Program-made: the position numbers and the translations under genes
The notes under the pieces: model-generated
The model's input: only the letters and a program-made list of their open reading frames with translations
The model's database searches: none
Told to the model about the DNA's origin: nothing
Source: Candidatus Melainabacteria bacterium
Lineage (GTDB): Bacteria; Cyanobacteriota; Vampirovibrionia; Obscuribacterales; Obscuribacteraceae
DNA: 64,000 bases
Direction: 5' to 3'
Assembly: GCA_016212515.1 (NCBI GenBank)
Contig: JACRFZ010000024.1
Coordinates: forward strand, 1 to 64,000
In this document: positions 36,174 to 45,050 of the stretch, in pieces
Layout of the letters: every line of letters starts with the position of its first letter
How positions within the stretch are numbered: position 1 is the first letter of the stretch

Positions 36174-37433
36174 GTGGCTGGTATCATAGCTTCCATGTCT
36201 GGATCTGATGAAAAATACCTTGTCGGTGCCCAAGCGGCGGAGTTTCTCGGCGTTAAGCCGGCCACTCTTTATGCCTATGCCAGCCGCGGGCAAATAGAAA
36301 GCGTGCCTGGGGCCACCGGTCGGGAACGTTGCTATCGGCTCAGTGACTTGATACGCCTCCGGCAGTCAGCCCGGGGCGTAAAATCGGCTAAAGACTCCGA
36401 ACCGGCAGTCTGGACCGGCCCGGCTATTAAATCGGCCATAACTGAAATCAGGGAGGACGGTCATCGTTATCGGGGCCGGAGCGCCATCGAGCTGGCTTTG
36501 AAGAAGACCAGTTTCGAGGATACGGCTGAGCTTCTCTGGGATACGGGCGGCAGCGCTGCCCTCTGGGCCGGGCTTGAGCCCTTCGAATGCAACTCTTTCA
36601 AGGGACTGGTCTCTCCTGATACGGAGTGTCTTGAACTGCTCAAGCTACTGGTGGTGGGACTGGAGATGTCCGATCCTGTTGCCCGCAAACTCAACCGCGA
36701 TGATGTTTACGATACTGCCAGGCGTTTGATTCTGACCATGGCTATGAGTATTGGTCTGCCGGCTGGTCGCAGCCAGTATTTTATAGATGATCGCCTGGAT
36801 GTGGACAATCTTGTGGGCTGTATTTTAGCTCGGGCTCTTTCCCCATCTCCTTGCCGCGAACAGTCCGAAATGATCAATTTAGCCCTGGTGCTTTGTGCCG
36901 ATCACGAGTTAAATGCCTCGGCACTTGCCTCCCGCATCGCGGCGTCTTGCGATGCCTCCCTCTATAGTTGTCTTTTGAGCGCGCTGGGCTCCTTTAGCGG
37001 TAGCTTGCACGGCTCTGCCAGTCGGCGGGCGGAAGAAATCGTCACTGCTTCCCTTGGTTTTGCCTCGGCAAGGTCATGGTTGAAAGATTACTTGCGGCAA
37101 AACGACACCATTGCAGGCTTCGGTACCGAGCTTTATAGCAAAGGCGATCCCCGGGCCAGAGTCCTCATAGACTGCGCACTGTCGGCTTCCGGCGCTGACG
37201 AAAGACTTATTCGCTTGAAGGAAATAGTGGAATGTGTGGCTGAGGAGCTTTCCCTTTTCCCCAACCTTGATGTCGGTCTTGCTGCTGTAACCTATGCTTT
37301 AAACCTGCCGCAGGGCGCCGGTTCTGCTATCTTTGCCGTGAGCCGGTCCGCCGGTTGGATTGCCCATGCCATTGAACAGAGACTTTATGGTGGCGTCATT
37401 CGTCCAAGGGCCAGATACATCGGTAAGTGTTAA
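36174..37433 (+). CDS. Citrate-synthase-fold protein with N-terminal HTH domain, probable regulator or autoregulated enzyme
   Basis: 419 residues from GTG (ATG at 36195 is an alternative). Residues about 14-65 form a MerR-type excisionase HTH: YLVGAQAAEFLGVKPATLY, then YASRGQIESVPG and RCYRLSDLIRL. Residues from about 80 to the end are a citrate synthase domain. H244 (CADHELNAS), H279 (GSLHGSA) and D366 (NLDVG) keep the catalytic triad, and PRARYIG ends it as usual. The substrate loop that is normally GFGHxxY reads GFGTELY (315-321), losing a substrate-binding His. HTH-citrate synthase fusions are known in proteobacteria. The position divergent from aceBA suggests control of, or feeding into, the glyoxylate shunt. 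Confidence 0.82.
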   Translation: MAGIIASMSGSDEKYLVGAQAAEFLGVKPATLYAYASRGQIESVPGATGRERCYRLSDLIRLRQSARGVKSAKDSEPAVWTGPAIKSAITEIREDGHRYRGRSAIELALKKTSFEDTAELLWDTGGSAALWAGLEPFECNSFKGLVSPDTECLELLKLLVVGLEMSDPVARKLNRDDVYDTARRLILTMAMSIGLPAGRSQYFIDDRLDVDNLVGCILARALSPSPCREQSEMINLALVLCADHELNASALASRIAASCDASLYSCLLSALGSFSGSLHGSASRRAEEIVTASLGFASARSWLKDYLRQNDTIAGFGTELYSKGDPRARVLIDCALSASGADERLIRLKEIVECVAEELSLFPNLDVGLAAVTYALNLPQGAGSAIFAVSRSAGWIAHAIEQRLYGGVIRPRARYIGKC

Positions 37434-37511
37434 TTCGATTCGTTCAGTTTACGTTCACATGGTCTGTGTTAGCGTACTCTTAGTTAGGTTTATAGTCACA
37501 GAGGCATCGAC

Positions 37512-38543
37512 TTGAACGTCGCCGACCCAATTGATCTGGAAGTAGAGTCTGAAGTTGTCAATCCTTTCAGACCTGCTTCTCATTGGGGTTTTACACTCAG
37601 GCTGCCTGCCTGGCTGGGTTTCCTGGATAGTGACTACTTTCCGTCCGGCAGGACAGCGGTGATGAACCTTCCTGTAAAGTCGCGAGCCAGCCGCTGGTTC
37701 CCCTTCATTTTCTTGCACGGATTTGCCCTTCTGGCACTTTTTTATAAACCCAGTGCCTTCGCGCTCTCTCTGGCGGTCTTTCTATATTTCTTCCGCATGT
37801 TTGCCATTACCGCCTTCTTCCATCGCTATTTTTCCCACCGCACCTATAAAACAAGCCGCCCGGCTCAGTTTCTCTTTGCCTTCTGGGGTGGACTGGCGGT
37901 GCAGCGCGGCGCTTTGTGGTGGGCCAGCCATCATCGCAACCATCACCGCTATTCGGACCGGGACGGTGATATACACTCACCGGTGAAAAGCGGCTTCATA
38001 TGGTCCCATCTCGGTTGGATCACTGCTGACTGCAACATGCCCACGCGCTATGAAACGATAGGTGACTTCAGCCGCTATCCGGAGCTGGTCTTTCTCAATC
38101 GCTTCGATTGGTTGCCGCCTCTCTTTTTGGGGCTGGGGCTGTACGCATTGGGTTGGTTCCTGGAACTGCACTTCCCATCCCTTGCCACCAGCGGCTGTGA
38201 GCTTGTCCTGTGGGACTTCTTCGTCTCCACCGTGGTGCTCTTCCACGGCGTCTGCTCCATCAATTCTCTCTCCCACATATTGGGCAGCCAACGCTATCGC
38301 ACGGATGATTCCAGTAAGAACAATTTCCTGTTGGCCCTGATCACACTGGGGGAGGGCTGGCATAACAACCATCATCGCTTTCCCGGCGCTGTCAGGCAGG
38401 GCTTCTTCTGGTGGGAAGTGGATATGACCTATTATTTACTCTTGCTCTTCCGGGCGCTGGGACTGGTCTGGGATCTACACCCTGTACCGTCTGCGGTCTA
38501 TGAGGAGCGACTTTCTTCAGCGCCTTCGAGGGTGCGCTCGTGA
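37512..38543 (+). CDS. Acyl-lipid/acyl-CoA desaturase (delta-9 type)
   Basis: 343 residues from TTG, with GAGG eight bases upstream. Three histidine boxes are visible: HRYFSH (104-109), HRNHH (141-145) and HNNHH (284-288), the diiron site of membrane fatty-acid desaturases. There are about four hydrophobic segments (64-80, 85-102, 205-220, 236-252). It introduces a double bond into saturated acyl chains. It is the first gene of the lipid-modification operon, and its stop overlaps the next start. Supplying the unsaturated chains needed by Cfa-type enzymes downstream is a consistent role. Confidence 0.9.
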   Translation: MNVADPIDLEVESEVVNPFRPASHWGFTLRLPAWLGFLDSDYFPSGRTAVMNLPVKSRASRWFPFIFLHGFALLALFYKPSAFALSLAVFLYFFRMFAITAFFHRYFSHRTYKTSRPAQFLFAFWGGLAVQRGALWWASHHRNHHRYSDRDGDIHSPVKSGFIWSHLGWITADCNMPTRYETIGDFSRYPELVFLNRFDWLPPLFLGLGLYALGWFLELHFPSLATSGCELVLWDFFVSTVVLFHGVCSINSLSHILGSQRYRTDDSSKNNFLLALITLGEGWHNNHHRFPGAVRQGFFWWEVDMTYYLLLLFRALGLVWDLHPVPSAVYEERLSSAPSRVRS

Positions 38544-39808
38544 AGTCTATAGGTATTGTTGGTAGTGGCATCGCCGGTCTCGGTCTGGCATATCAGTTGA
38601 GAGATCGCTTTGACATCACGATTTTTGAGGGAAACAGCTATATAGGTGGGCATACCAATACCATCGATGTGAACAAGCCATCTTCCGTGTCCTTCGACAC
38701 AGGTTTCATGGTCTTCAATCACGTTACTTACCCCCTTCTGACTAGTCTATTTCAGGAGTTGAAAGTAGAGACCTGCAAGACGGATATGTCCTTTTCCGTG
38801 CAACATAAAGGCGACCGATTGGAGTGGAACGGCGCTGGTCTGGACGCCATATTTGCCGATCGAAGAAATCTTTTGAACATGCGATTCTGGAACATGCTGT
38901 TTAAGCTGGATTGGTTCAATAAGAATGCTCCCGAGCATTTGCAAGATCCGCAACTTTCATCTCTCAGTATTGCTGACTATGTAGCCAGGTATCAATTGGG
39001 TGCGGATTTCCTCAACTGGTATCTGGTGCCAATGGGGGCCAGTGTCTGGTCCACGCCTCTGGAGGGCATGCTTGAGTTTCCCGCCTCCACGCTGCTGCGT
39101 TTCTTTCACAATCACGGTTTTCTCGGACTATCCACTCACTTTCAGTGGTACACCGTGGTCGGTGGCGCCAGAAATTATGTGAAAGCGCTGCTTGCCTCGC
39201 TTAAGCCGCAAGATAGAGTTTTGACAAATTCTGCCGTAGTGGGGGTGGAGCGTGCTGTGGAGGGGGCCAGGGTCTTTACCGCTGACGGCAAGAGTCATTA
39301 TTTCGATTGTGTGGCACTGGCTACCCATGCCGATCAAAGCCTGCAGTTGCTCAAGAACCCTACCAGTTTGGAACGGGAGCTTTTGTCCCCTTTCCATTAT
39401 CAGGATAATACCGTTACGGTTCACAGTGATACCAGTGTCATGCCCACCTGTCGCAAAGCCTGGGCTTCCTGGAACCACCGTGTCAGCCCTTCCGAAGGCG
39501 GCGCTACAACCCATTACTGGATGAACAACTTACAGGGGCTTGCCGGTCCGACGAATTATTTTGTATCACTCAACAGCGAACATCTTGTGGATGAGATGAA
39601 AGTTTTTCGCAAGCTCAAGTACACCCATCCCCTCTTCACCCTTGCCACCCAGAGGGCGCAGCTGAGGCTGCCTGAACTCAACGAGCAAGATGGTTCTATA
39701 TTTTATTGCGGCAGCTATTTCCGCTATGGCTTCCATGAAGATGCCTATCTGTCAGCCTGTCTTTTGGCGGAGCGGTTGAAAGCATTGGAGGTGGCCTGTG
39801 TTCAATAG
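38540..39808 (+). CDS. FAD-dependent oxidoreductase (amine oxidase-type, COG2907 class)
   Basis: 422 residues from a GTG that overlaps the desaturase stop. The N-terminus KSIGIVGSGIAGLGLAYQL has the GxGxxG dinucleotide fold, followed by FEGNSYIGGHTNTIDV, the second half of the FAD site. VPMGASVWSTP and WYTVVGGARNYV occur in the middle, and FYCGSYFRYGFHEDA closes the protein. This class is consistently found next to DUF1365 and Cfa genes, where it is thought to act on lipid-bound acyl chains. No biochemical function is fixed by the sequence. Confidence 0.88.
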   Translation: MKSIGIVGSGIAGLGLAYQLRDRFDITIFEGNSYIGGHTNTIDVNKPSSVSFDTGFMVFNHVTYPLLTSLFQELKVETCKTDMSFSVQHKGDRLEWNGAGLDAIFADRRNLLNMRFWNMLFKLDWFNKNAPEHLQDPQLSSLSIADYVARYQLGADFLNWYLVPMGASVWSTPLEGMLEFPASTLLRFFHNHGFLGLSTHFQWYTVVGGARNYVKALLASLKPQDRVLTNSAVVGVERAVEGARVFTADGKSHYFDCVALATHADQSLQLLKNPTSLERELLSPFHYQDNTVTVHSDTSVMPTCRKAWASWNHRVSPSEGGATTHYWMNNLQGLAGPTNYFVSLNSEHLVDEMKVFRKLKYTHPLFTLATQRAQLRLPELNEQDGSIFYCGSYFRYGFHEDAYLSACLLAERLKALEVACVQ

Positions 39809-40625
39809 CCGCCTTTACCGATGCCGGGTTTATCATGAAAGATATCGGCCCAGAACTCATAAGTTCAGCTATGGCGTTTTCATGCTCTGTCTAGATCTGG
39901 CAGAACTTCCTCAATTGGCGAATAAATCCCGGCTGTTTGCCGTGAACCGTCCTGCACTTGTCAGCTTCTATGAGGCGGACCATTTATTGGACTCCGGTCA
40001 GGGAAGCCTTCTGGCGCGCGTGCGCAGTTGCCTGGCAGAGCATGGGTTTAGAGAGTCCGTGCAGCGTATTGAGCTTCTCACTTATCCGCGCATTTTTGGT
40101 TATGTCTTCAATCCAGTTTCCTTCTACTTCATTTATGGTCAGGGTCCGGAGCATGAGGTGCCCCGTGCGGTGCTTGTGGAAGTCAGCAACACCTTCAAGG
40201 AAATGAAGGTTTACCTGGCTGAGGAGAAAATCGCCGCTGGTTGTTTATCGCAGCGTCCTGTCTTTCGCTCCGTCGTGCCGAAACATTTTTATGTCTCACC
40301 CTTCGGCAAGCTTGATGATTGCTTCGATTTTATTGTGCCTTTTCCGGATGAGCGACTAAAGATTTGCATCGATACTCTCGATGGGGAAAGTGGCGATAAA
40401 GTTCTGGTATCGAGCTTGAGCGGCAAGAGTTTGATTTTCAGCGACCGGAATTTGCTTGGAGAGTTCTTTCGCCATCCATTGATGACTTTTAAGGTAATCG
40501 CCATGATACATTTTCATGCTCTGCTGCTTCTCCTTAAGAGAACGCCGTTTTATAAAAAGGAAGACAAACCGCATTTGCAGACCGAGGTGATCAATCCTCG
40601 CCACGTCAGGGAGAAAAGGGCATGA
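39798..40625 (+). CDS. DUF1365 family protein
   Basis: 275 residues from a GTG overlapping the previous gene by 11 bases. RLYRCRVYHERYRPRTHKFSYG at the N-terminus, LLTYPRIFGYVFNPVSFYFIYG in the middle, and KHFYVSPFGKLDDCFDF are the family signatures. Its function is not known, but the gene is characteristically linked to COG2907 and Cfa genes. The C-terminal region has one hydrophobic segment (LMTFKVIAMIHFHALLLLL) that may attach it to the membrane. The end overlaps the cfa start by four bases. Confidence 0.88.
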   Translation: MFNSRLYRCRVYHERYRPRTHKFSYGVFMLCLDLAELPQLANKSRLFAVNRPALVSFYEADHLLDSGQGSLLARVRSCLAEHGFRESVQRIELLTYPRIFGYVFNPVSFYFIYGQGPEHEVPRAVLVEVSNTFKEMKVYLAEEKIAAGCLSQRPVFRSVVPKHFYVSPFGKLDDCFDFIVPFPDERLKICIDTLDGESGDKVLVSSLSGKSLIFSDRNLLGEFFRHPLMTFKVIAMIHFHALLLLLKRTPFYKKEDKPHLQTEVINPRHVREKRA

Positions 40626-42013
40626 GCAGCACTTCTGAAATTGATAAGTCATTGAAGCCAGTGGAGATGAGACCTTCAGAAGCAAAGCTCAAGGGTTTTG
40701 CCGGCTTGATTGGCGCGGCTCTCAGTCAAATGCCTTACGGGCAACTGACCATGGTTATGCCGGACGGCAGCAGGCATGCCTTTGGCAGTGGCGGCAAGAG
40801 TCCACAGGGGCACTATGTCGAGGCTGTAATTGTAGTGCGCAATCCCGGCTTGTTTCGCCGCCTGGTGCTCTTTGGTCATATCGGCTTTGCTGAAGCCTTC
40901 ATGGATGGAGACTGGATCAGTGATGATCTGGCTTCCGTTTTTGCCTGGTTTTTGCTCAATCTTCCGCACTGTCGTCTGCTTGAAGGCACCGGTAAGAAGA
41001 ACCTGCTGGTAAATTCTCTTGGCTTTCTGAATCAGTTTGGGCATCTTCTCAGGGGTAATAACAAGGTAAACAGCCGCAAGAATATTTCCTATCACTATGA
41101 TCTCAACAACGATTTCTTTCAGCTCTTTCTTGATGAGACCATGACCTATTCAAGCGCCTGCTATAGCTCAAGCTGTTCCGACGCCGACTGGAATCTCGAA
41201 TTGAAAGACGCCCAGGAAGCTAAGTTTGAGGCTCTCTGCCGCAAACTGAATTTGCACGAGGGAGACCATTTACTGGAGATAGGATGCGGTTGGGGAGGCT
41301 TTGCCGTTTATGCCGTGAGCAAGTACGGCTGCCGCTATACGGGCATCACCATTTCTCAGGAGCAACTCAAGTTTGCGCAAGAGCGAGTCGACAAGTTGCC
41401 CTCGATTAAGGACAAGATCGAATTCAGGCTCGTGGATTATCGCAACATGAGCGGACCAGCGGGTGGTTTCAGCAAGATTGTTTCCATAGAAATGATAGAA
41501 GCTGTCGGCCATGAATATTACGATGTCTATTTCCAAAAGATAGACCAACTGCTGGGGGAAGATGGACTGGCGGCTTTGCAAATGATTACCTGTCCGGACA
41601 GTCGTTACGATTTGATTCGTTCAAACACCGACTTCATTCAGAAACACATTTTTCCCGGTTCCCTGCTTCCCTGCCTGGCACGCATTCATAAAGCCACCGC
41701 TACCACCGCGCTTTCTTTGCATGAGTTGACAGATATGGGTAATGACTATGCCCGCACTTTGATGGTCTGGCAAGAGCGGTTTGAGGCGCACTTTTCTGAA
41801 GTTGCTGCTCTGGGCTTTGACCAGGTCTTTGTACGCAAGTGGCGTTATTATCTCTCCTACTGTGCCGCGGCTTTTGCCATGCGCAATATCAGCGTGGTTC
41901 AGGCCGTTTATACCAGACCAAATAATTTAACTCTTTCTCACCGGCAGTTCTTAAGCAGGTTTTCTTCTCCCAAGGATTACCGCCGGGCTTGTGATTTCGG
42001 CGCGCTAGAATAG
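40622..42013 (+). CDS. cfa: Cyclopropane-fatty-acyl-phospholipid synthase
   Basis: 463 residues. The N-terminal lipid-binding domain (about 1-160) precedes the SAM-dependent methyltransferase domain with HLLEIGCGWGGFAVYA (about 216-231), GITISQEQLKFA, and IVSIEMIEAVGHEYYDVYF. YHYDLNNDFFQLFLDETMTYS is the family signature ahead of it. It transfers a methylene group from SAM to a double bond in a phospholipid acyl chain. The desaturase three genes upstream would provide the olefin. Overlap with DUF1365 by four bases implies coupled expression. Confidence 0.92.
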   Translation: MSSTSEIDKSLKPVEMRPSEAKLKGFAGLIGAALSQMPYGQLTMVMPDGSRHAFGSGGKSPQGHYVEAVIVVRNPGLFRRLVLFGHIGFAEAFMDGDWISDDLASVFAWFLLNLPHCRLLEGTGKKNLLVNSLGFLNQFGHLLRGNNKVNSRKNISYHYDLNNDFFQLFLDETMTYSSACYSSSCSDADWNLELKDAQEAKFEALCRKLNLHEGDHLLEIGCGWGGFAVYAVSKYGCRYTGITISQEQLKFAQERVDKLPSIKDKIEFRLVDYRNMSGPAGGFSKIVSIEMIEAVGHEYYDVYFQKIDQLLGEDGLAALQMITCPDSRYDLIRSNTDFIQKHIFPGSLLPCLARIHKATATTALSLHELTDMGNDYARTLMVWQERFEAHFSEVAALGFDQVFVRKWRYYLSYCAAAFAMRNISVVQAVYTRPNNLTLSHRQFLSRFSSPKDYRRACDFGALE

Positions 42014-42025
42014 GAAGTCAATCTT

Positions 42026-43114
42026 ATGCTAATGGGAGCGGTGATGGCAGGTTACAGTCAATCGACTGAGCCGGGTCCGGAACAAGATTCGGATCAGGAG
42101 CGCCAGCTTTCCCTCGCTGTAGACTTCCTCAAGCAGGGACTTTTGGTGGCCTTTCCCACTGAAACTGTTTATGGTCTCGGTGCTGATGCCAATAGAGAAG
42201 AAGCCCTGGCCCGACTTTATGCAGTTAAGGGCCGACCCACCAGTCACCCGGTTATCGTTCATCTGAGCCGGATGGAGGAACTGGAGCGGTGGTCGAGAGG
42301 TCCGCTCGAACTGGCTTTTCGACTGGCTGAGCAATTCTGGCCTGGACCGATGACTTTGATTCTGCCCCGGGCTGCCAATGTGTCTTCCTCCCTGACTGGA
42401 GGACAGGACTCAGTCGGGCTGCGTATTCCCTCTCATCCCCTGGCTCTGGCCTTGCTCTCACGCTCCGGTCCACTGGCTGCCCCTTCGGCCAATAAGTTCG
42501 GCAAACTCAGTCCCACCACGGCGGAAGCCGTCAGGCAGGGGCTGGGAGCGGAAGTGGCGGCGGTTTTGGATGGTGGACCCTGTCAGGTTGGCATCGAGTC
42601 GACCATCATATCCTTACTGCACGAAGTGCCCCACATTTTGAGACCGGGCATGCTCTTGCCTGAAGATGTGTCGGCGGCCTGTGGTCTGGAAGTGGTGCTT
42701 TCCTACCTGCCTGATCACTCATCTCCTGTGGTCAAGGCGCCTGGTACTCTGCCCAGCCATTATTCTCCGGACACACCGGTGGTGCTGGTGCCGGAGGCGG
42801 ATTTGCAGTCTACGCTTGAACAATTGACCCAGGCGGGGCTGTCAATTTCTCTCCTGATCTTTCAGCAGAATGCCGCCCTTGCCGATTGCGGCTGTGTGGC
42901 TGAGAGTCTTGTGGTGGAGCCCTCTGCCGAGCCCTATGCCAGGCTTTTGTATGCTCGTTTGAAGAGTCTCGATCAACCTGGACGCAGCTACATAATTGTC
43001 GAGCAGCCGCCCCTGGGACAGGCCTGGGATGGCGTCAATGACAGGTTGCGCCGGGCTGCCCATGGTAATCACCTCCAGGCTCTCCCAGGGCCTGACCTTG
43101 AGAAGCAACCTTGA
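42026..43114 (+). CDS. L-threonylcarbamoyladenylate synthase, Sua5 type
   Basis: 362 residues, longer than TsaC and with the Sua5 C-terminal domain. The YrdC domain runs from about 25 to 215: LVAFPTETVYGLGADA, KGRPTSHPVIVHL, WPGPMTLILPR, VGLRIPSHP and AAPSANKFGKLSPTTA. The linker has LRPGMLL and then APGTLPSHYSPDTPVVLV starts the Sua5 domain. It makes threonylcarbamoyl-AMP for t6A37 of tRNA. GGAA precedes 42026, but the ATG at 42044 also has GGGAG five bases upstream, so the start is uncertain. It is an unexpected member of a lipid operon. Confidence 0.93.
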   Translation: MLMGAVMAGYSQSTEPGPEQDSDQERQLSLAVDFLKQGLLVAFPTETVYGLGADANREEALARLYAVKGRPTSHPVIVHLSRMEELERWSRGPLELAFRLAEQFWPGPMTLILPRAANVSSSLTGGQDSVGLRIPSHPLALALLSRSGPLAAPSANKFGKLSPTTAEAVRQGLGAEVAAVLDGGPCQVGIESTIISLLHEVPHILRPGMLLPEDVSAACGLEVVLSYLPDHSSPVVKAPGTLPSHYSPDTPVVLVPEADLQSTLEQLTQAGLSISLLIFQQNAALADCGCVAESLVVEPSAEPYARLLYARLKSLDQPGRSYIIVEQPPLGQAWDGVNDRLRRAAHGNHLQALPGPDLEKQP

Positions 43115-43923
43115 ACATTTCCACGCTGGCACTGACGAGCTTTCTCTGGGGATTTCCCATTGTCATGTCTATGATGTTTGGGGTCTTCCTTCTTGCTAAG
43201 CGTATAAATAACGGCGGCATTGTCGATGTCTTCTGGGGGCTGGGGTTCAGCCTGCTTGCCTTGACCTATTTTGCCCTGACGGGGGCTTCCTTTAGCGACT
43301 GGCGGGCGCTTGTGCTCATGCTTATGGTTCTCACCTGGAGTTTGCGCCTGGCCTTCTATTTGCTGCTTCGCTTTCGGCGTTTGTTTCCGGAAGAGGATGG
43401 TCGCTACAGGGCTTATCGAGAGGCCTGGGGCAGTCGCGCCGACCTGGGCTTGTTTCTAGCCTTTCAGTTGCAGGCTGTCTTGCTTTCCCTGCTGGGCTTG
43501 CCCTTTGCCGTGGTTCTTGCCAATCAGAGCAGAAGCGCTCCTGCTTTTCTGGAAATTGTCGCTATCCTCATTTTTGCCCTGGCTCTGGCCGGCGAGAGTC
43601 TTGCCGACAAGCAACTGGAGGACTTTCGCCGACGTCCTGAAAGCAAGGGTCAGGTCTGTCAGGTGGGCTTGTGGAATTATTCAAGACACCCGAACTACTT
43701 TTTTGAGTGGCTTATCTGGATGGCATTCTTTCTCTTCGCCCTGCCATCCGCCGGTGGTGTCTATACCTGTTATTGTCCCGTCTTGATGTATTTCTTTCTC
43801 ACTAGAGTGACGGGCATAAAGGCCACGGAGGAACAAACTTTACGCACCAGGGGTGATGCCTATCGGCGCTACCAGGAAAGTACAAGCGCGTTTTTCCCAT
43901 GGTTTAAGAAAGCTCCCAGGTAA
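43111..43923 (+). CDS. DUF1295 membrane protein (steroid 5-alpha-reductase-like)
   Basis: 270 residues from a TTG overlapping the previous stop. Several hydrophobic segments, then the signature region FRRRPESKGQVCQVGLWNYSRHPNYFFEWLIWMAFF, matching DUF1295, relatives of steroid reductases and isoprenylcysteine methyltransferases. YQESTSAFFPWFKK closes the chain, as in the family. Members act on lipids with NAD(P)H or SAM. In related clusters this gene accompanies Cfa, DUF1365 and COG2907. Confidence 0.88.
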   Translation: MNISTLALTSFLWGFPIVMSMMFGVFLLAKRINNGGIVDVFWGLGFSLLALTYFALTGASFSDWRALVLMLMVLTWSLRLAFYLLLRFRRLFPEEDGRYRAYREAWGSRADLGLFLAFQLQAVLLSLLGLPFAVVLANQSRSAPAFLEIVAILIFALALAGESLADKQLEDFRRRPESKGQVCQVGLWNYSRHPNYFFEWLIWMAFFLFALPSAGGVYTCYCPVLMYFFLTRVTGIKATEEQTLRTRGDAYRRYQESTSAFFPWFKKAPR

Positions 43924-43942
43924 TTGGAGGATTCGTTGTCTT

Positions 43943-45025
43943 ATGACTTCCATCAGTTTTCCCGACTTCCGTGCGCTCAGCAAGCCCGGCTCGGAGGACC
44001 CCATCTATGAATTCCTCGCCCTTAATTTGACCCCCGATTGGCTCATTCGTGCAGGCATTCGCTCTATGCTCTCTCAGAAATTGAGACAGGAGTCCTGCTC
44101 CGAGGAAGTGCGCATGGAGCGGTTAATGAAGATGGTGGCTGGTTTGTCCGTCTCTCCCGTGGCCATTGCTACTGCTTGCGCCAACGAACAGCATTACATG
44201 GTACCGACAGAGTTCTTTCAGCTCTGTCTGGGCCGGCGTTTGAAGTATAGTTGTGCATTGTTTCCTGACGGCGTCAATAGTCTGGATGAGGCTGAAGAAG
44301 CGATGCTCGCCCTCACTGTCAGGCGCGCCCAGATTGAGGATGGTCATACCATACTGGAACTTGGTTGCGGATGGGGCTCTCTTACTCTCTACATGGCCGA
44401 GAAGTTCCCCCGCTCTGCCATCACCGCTGTCTCCAATTCCCCTTCCCAGAGGCTATATATCGAGGAACAGTGCCGGCTTCGAGGTTTTACAAATGTGCAT
44501 GTACTGACTGCCGATATGAATGACTTTCAGTTTGCAGACCGAGTTGATCGTGTTGTATCGGTGGAAATGTTCGAACACATGAAGAACTACCGAGAACTTA
44601 TGGGGCGCATTGCCGGTTGGCTGAAGCCCGGGGGCAAGCTCTTCGTCCACATCTTTACTCATAAAAAGTACTGCTATCACTATGAAGACCATGATGGTCG
44701 CGATTGGATGACGAGAAACTTCTTCACCGGCGGTCTGATGCCCTCTGCCGATCTGCTGCTCTATTTTCAGGATGAGCTCAAGCTGGCCGAGCAATGGGTG
44801 GTAAACGGCAAGCATTATCAACTGACTGCCGGCGCCTGGTTAGCCAATATGGATGCCAATCGGCGGAAAATTATGCCGATCTTGCGCGCCACCTACGGTG
44901 AAGACCGGGCTGTACGCTGGTGGGTTTTCTGGCGTCTGTTCTTCATGGCTTGCCAGGAGTTATGGGGATATTCCGATGGGGAAGAATGGAATGTAAGCCA
45001 TTATCTCTTCCTGGCGCCCCCGTGA
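43943..45025 (+). CDS. Second Cfa-type SAM-dependent methyltransferase
   Basis: 360 residues from the ATG at 43943 (an earlier in-frame start would overlap the previous gene by about 70 bases and lacks support). GGAGG lies 12 bases upstream. The SAM site is LELGCGWGSLTLYMAEKF (about 139-156), with AVSNSPSQRLYIEEQC, then VVSVEMFEHMKNYRELM and GGKLFVHIF. It lacks the Cfa N-terminal lipid domain seen in the first copy, so it belongs to the shorter branch of Cfa-like methyltransferases. It probably methylates a lipid chain or a related substrate after the first enzyme. Confidence 0.85.
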   Translation: MTSISFPDFRALSKPGSEDPIYEFLALNLTPDWLIRAGIRSMLSQKLRQESCSEEVRMERLMKMVAGLSVSPVAIATACANEQHYMVPTEFFQLCLGRRLKYSCALFPDGVNSLDEAEEAMLALTVRRAQIEDGHTILELGCGWGSLTLYMAEKFPRSAITAVSNSPSQRLYIEEQCRLRGFTNVHVLTADMNDFQFADRVDRVVSVEMFEHMKNYRELMGRIAGWLKPGGKLFVHIFTHKKYCYHYEDHDGRDWMTRNFFTGGLMPSADLLLYFQDELKLAEQWVVNGKHYQLTAGAWLANMDANRRKIMPILRATYGEDRAVRWWVFWRLFFMACQELWGYSDGEEWNVSHYLFLAPP

Positions 45026-45050
45026 AGAGAGTTACTCAGGAGTGAATTGA

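Noticed and set aside
43853..43942. Upstream extension of the second Cfa-type gene
   Set aside because: It would overlap DUF1295 by about 70 bases; the ATG at 43943 has GGAGG upstream and a family-like N-terminus.
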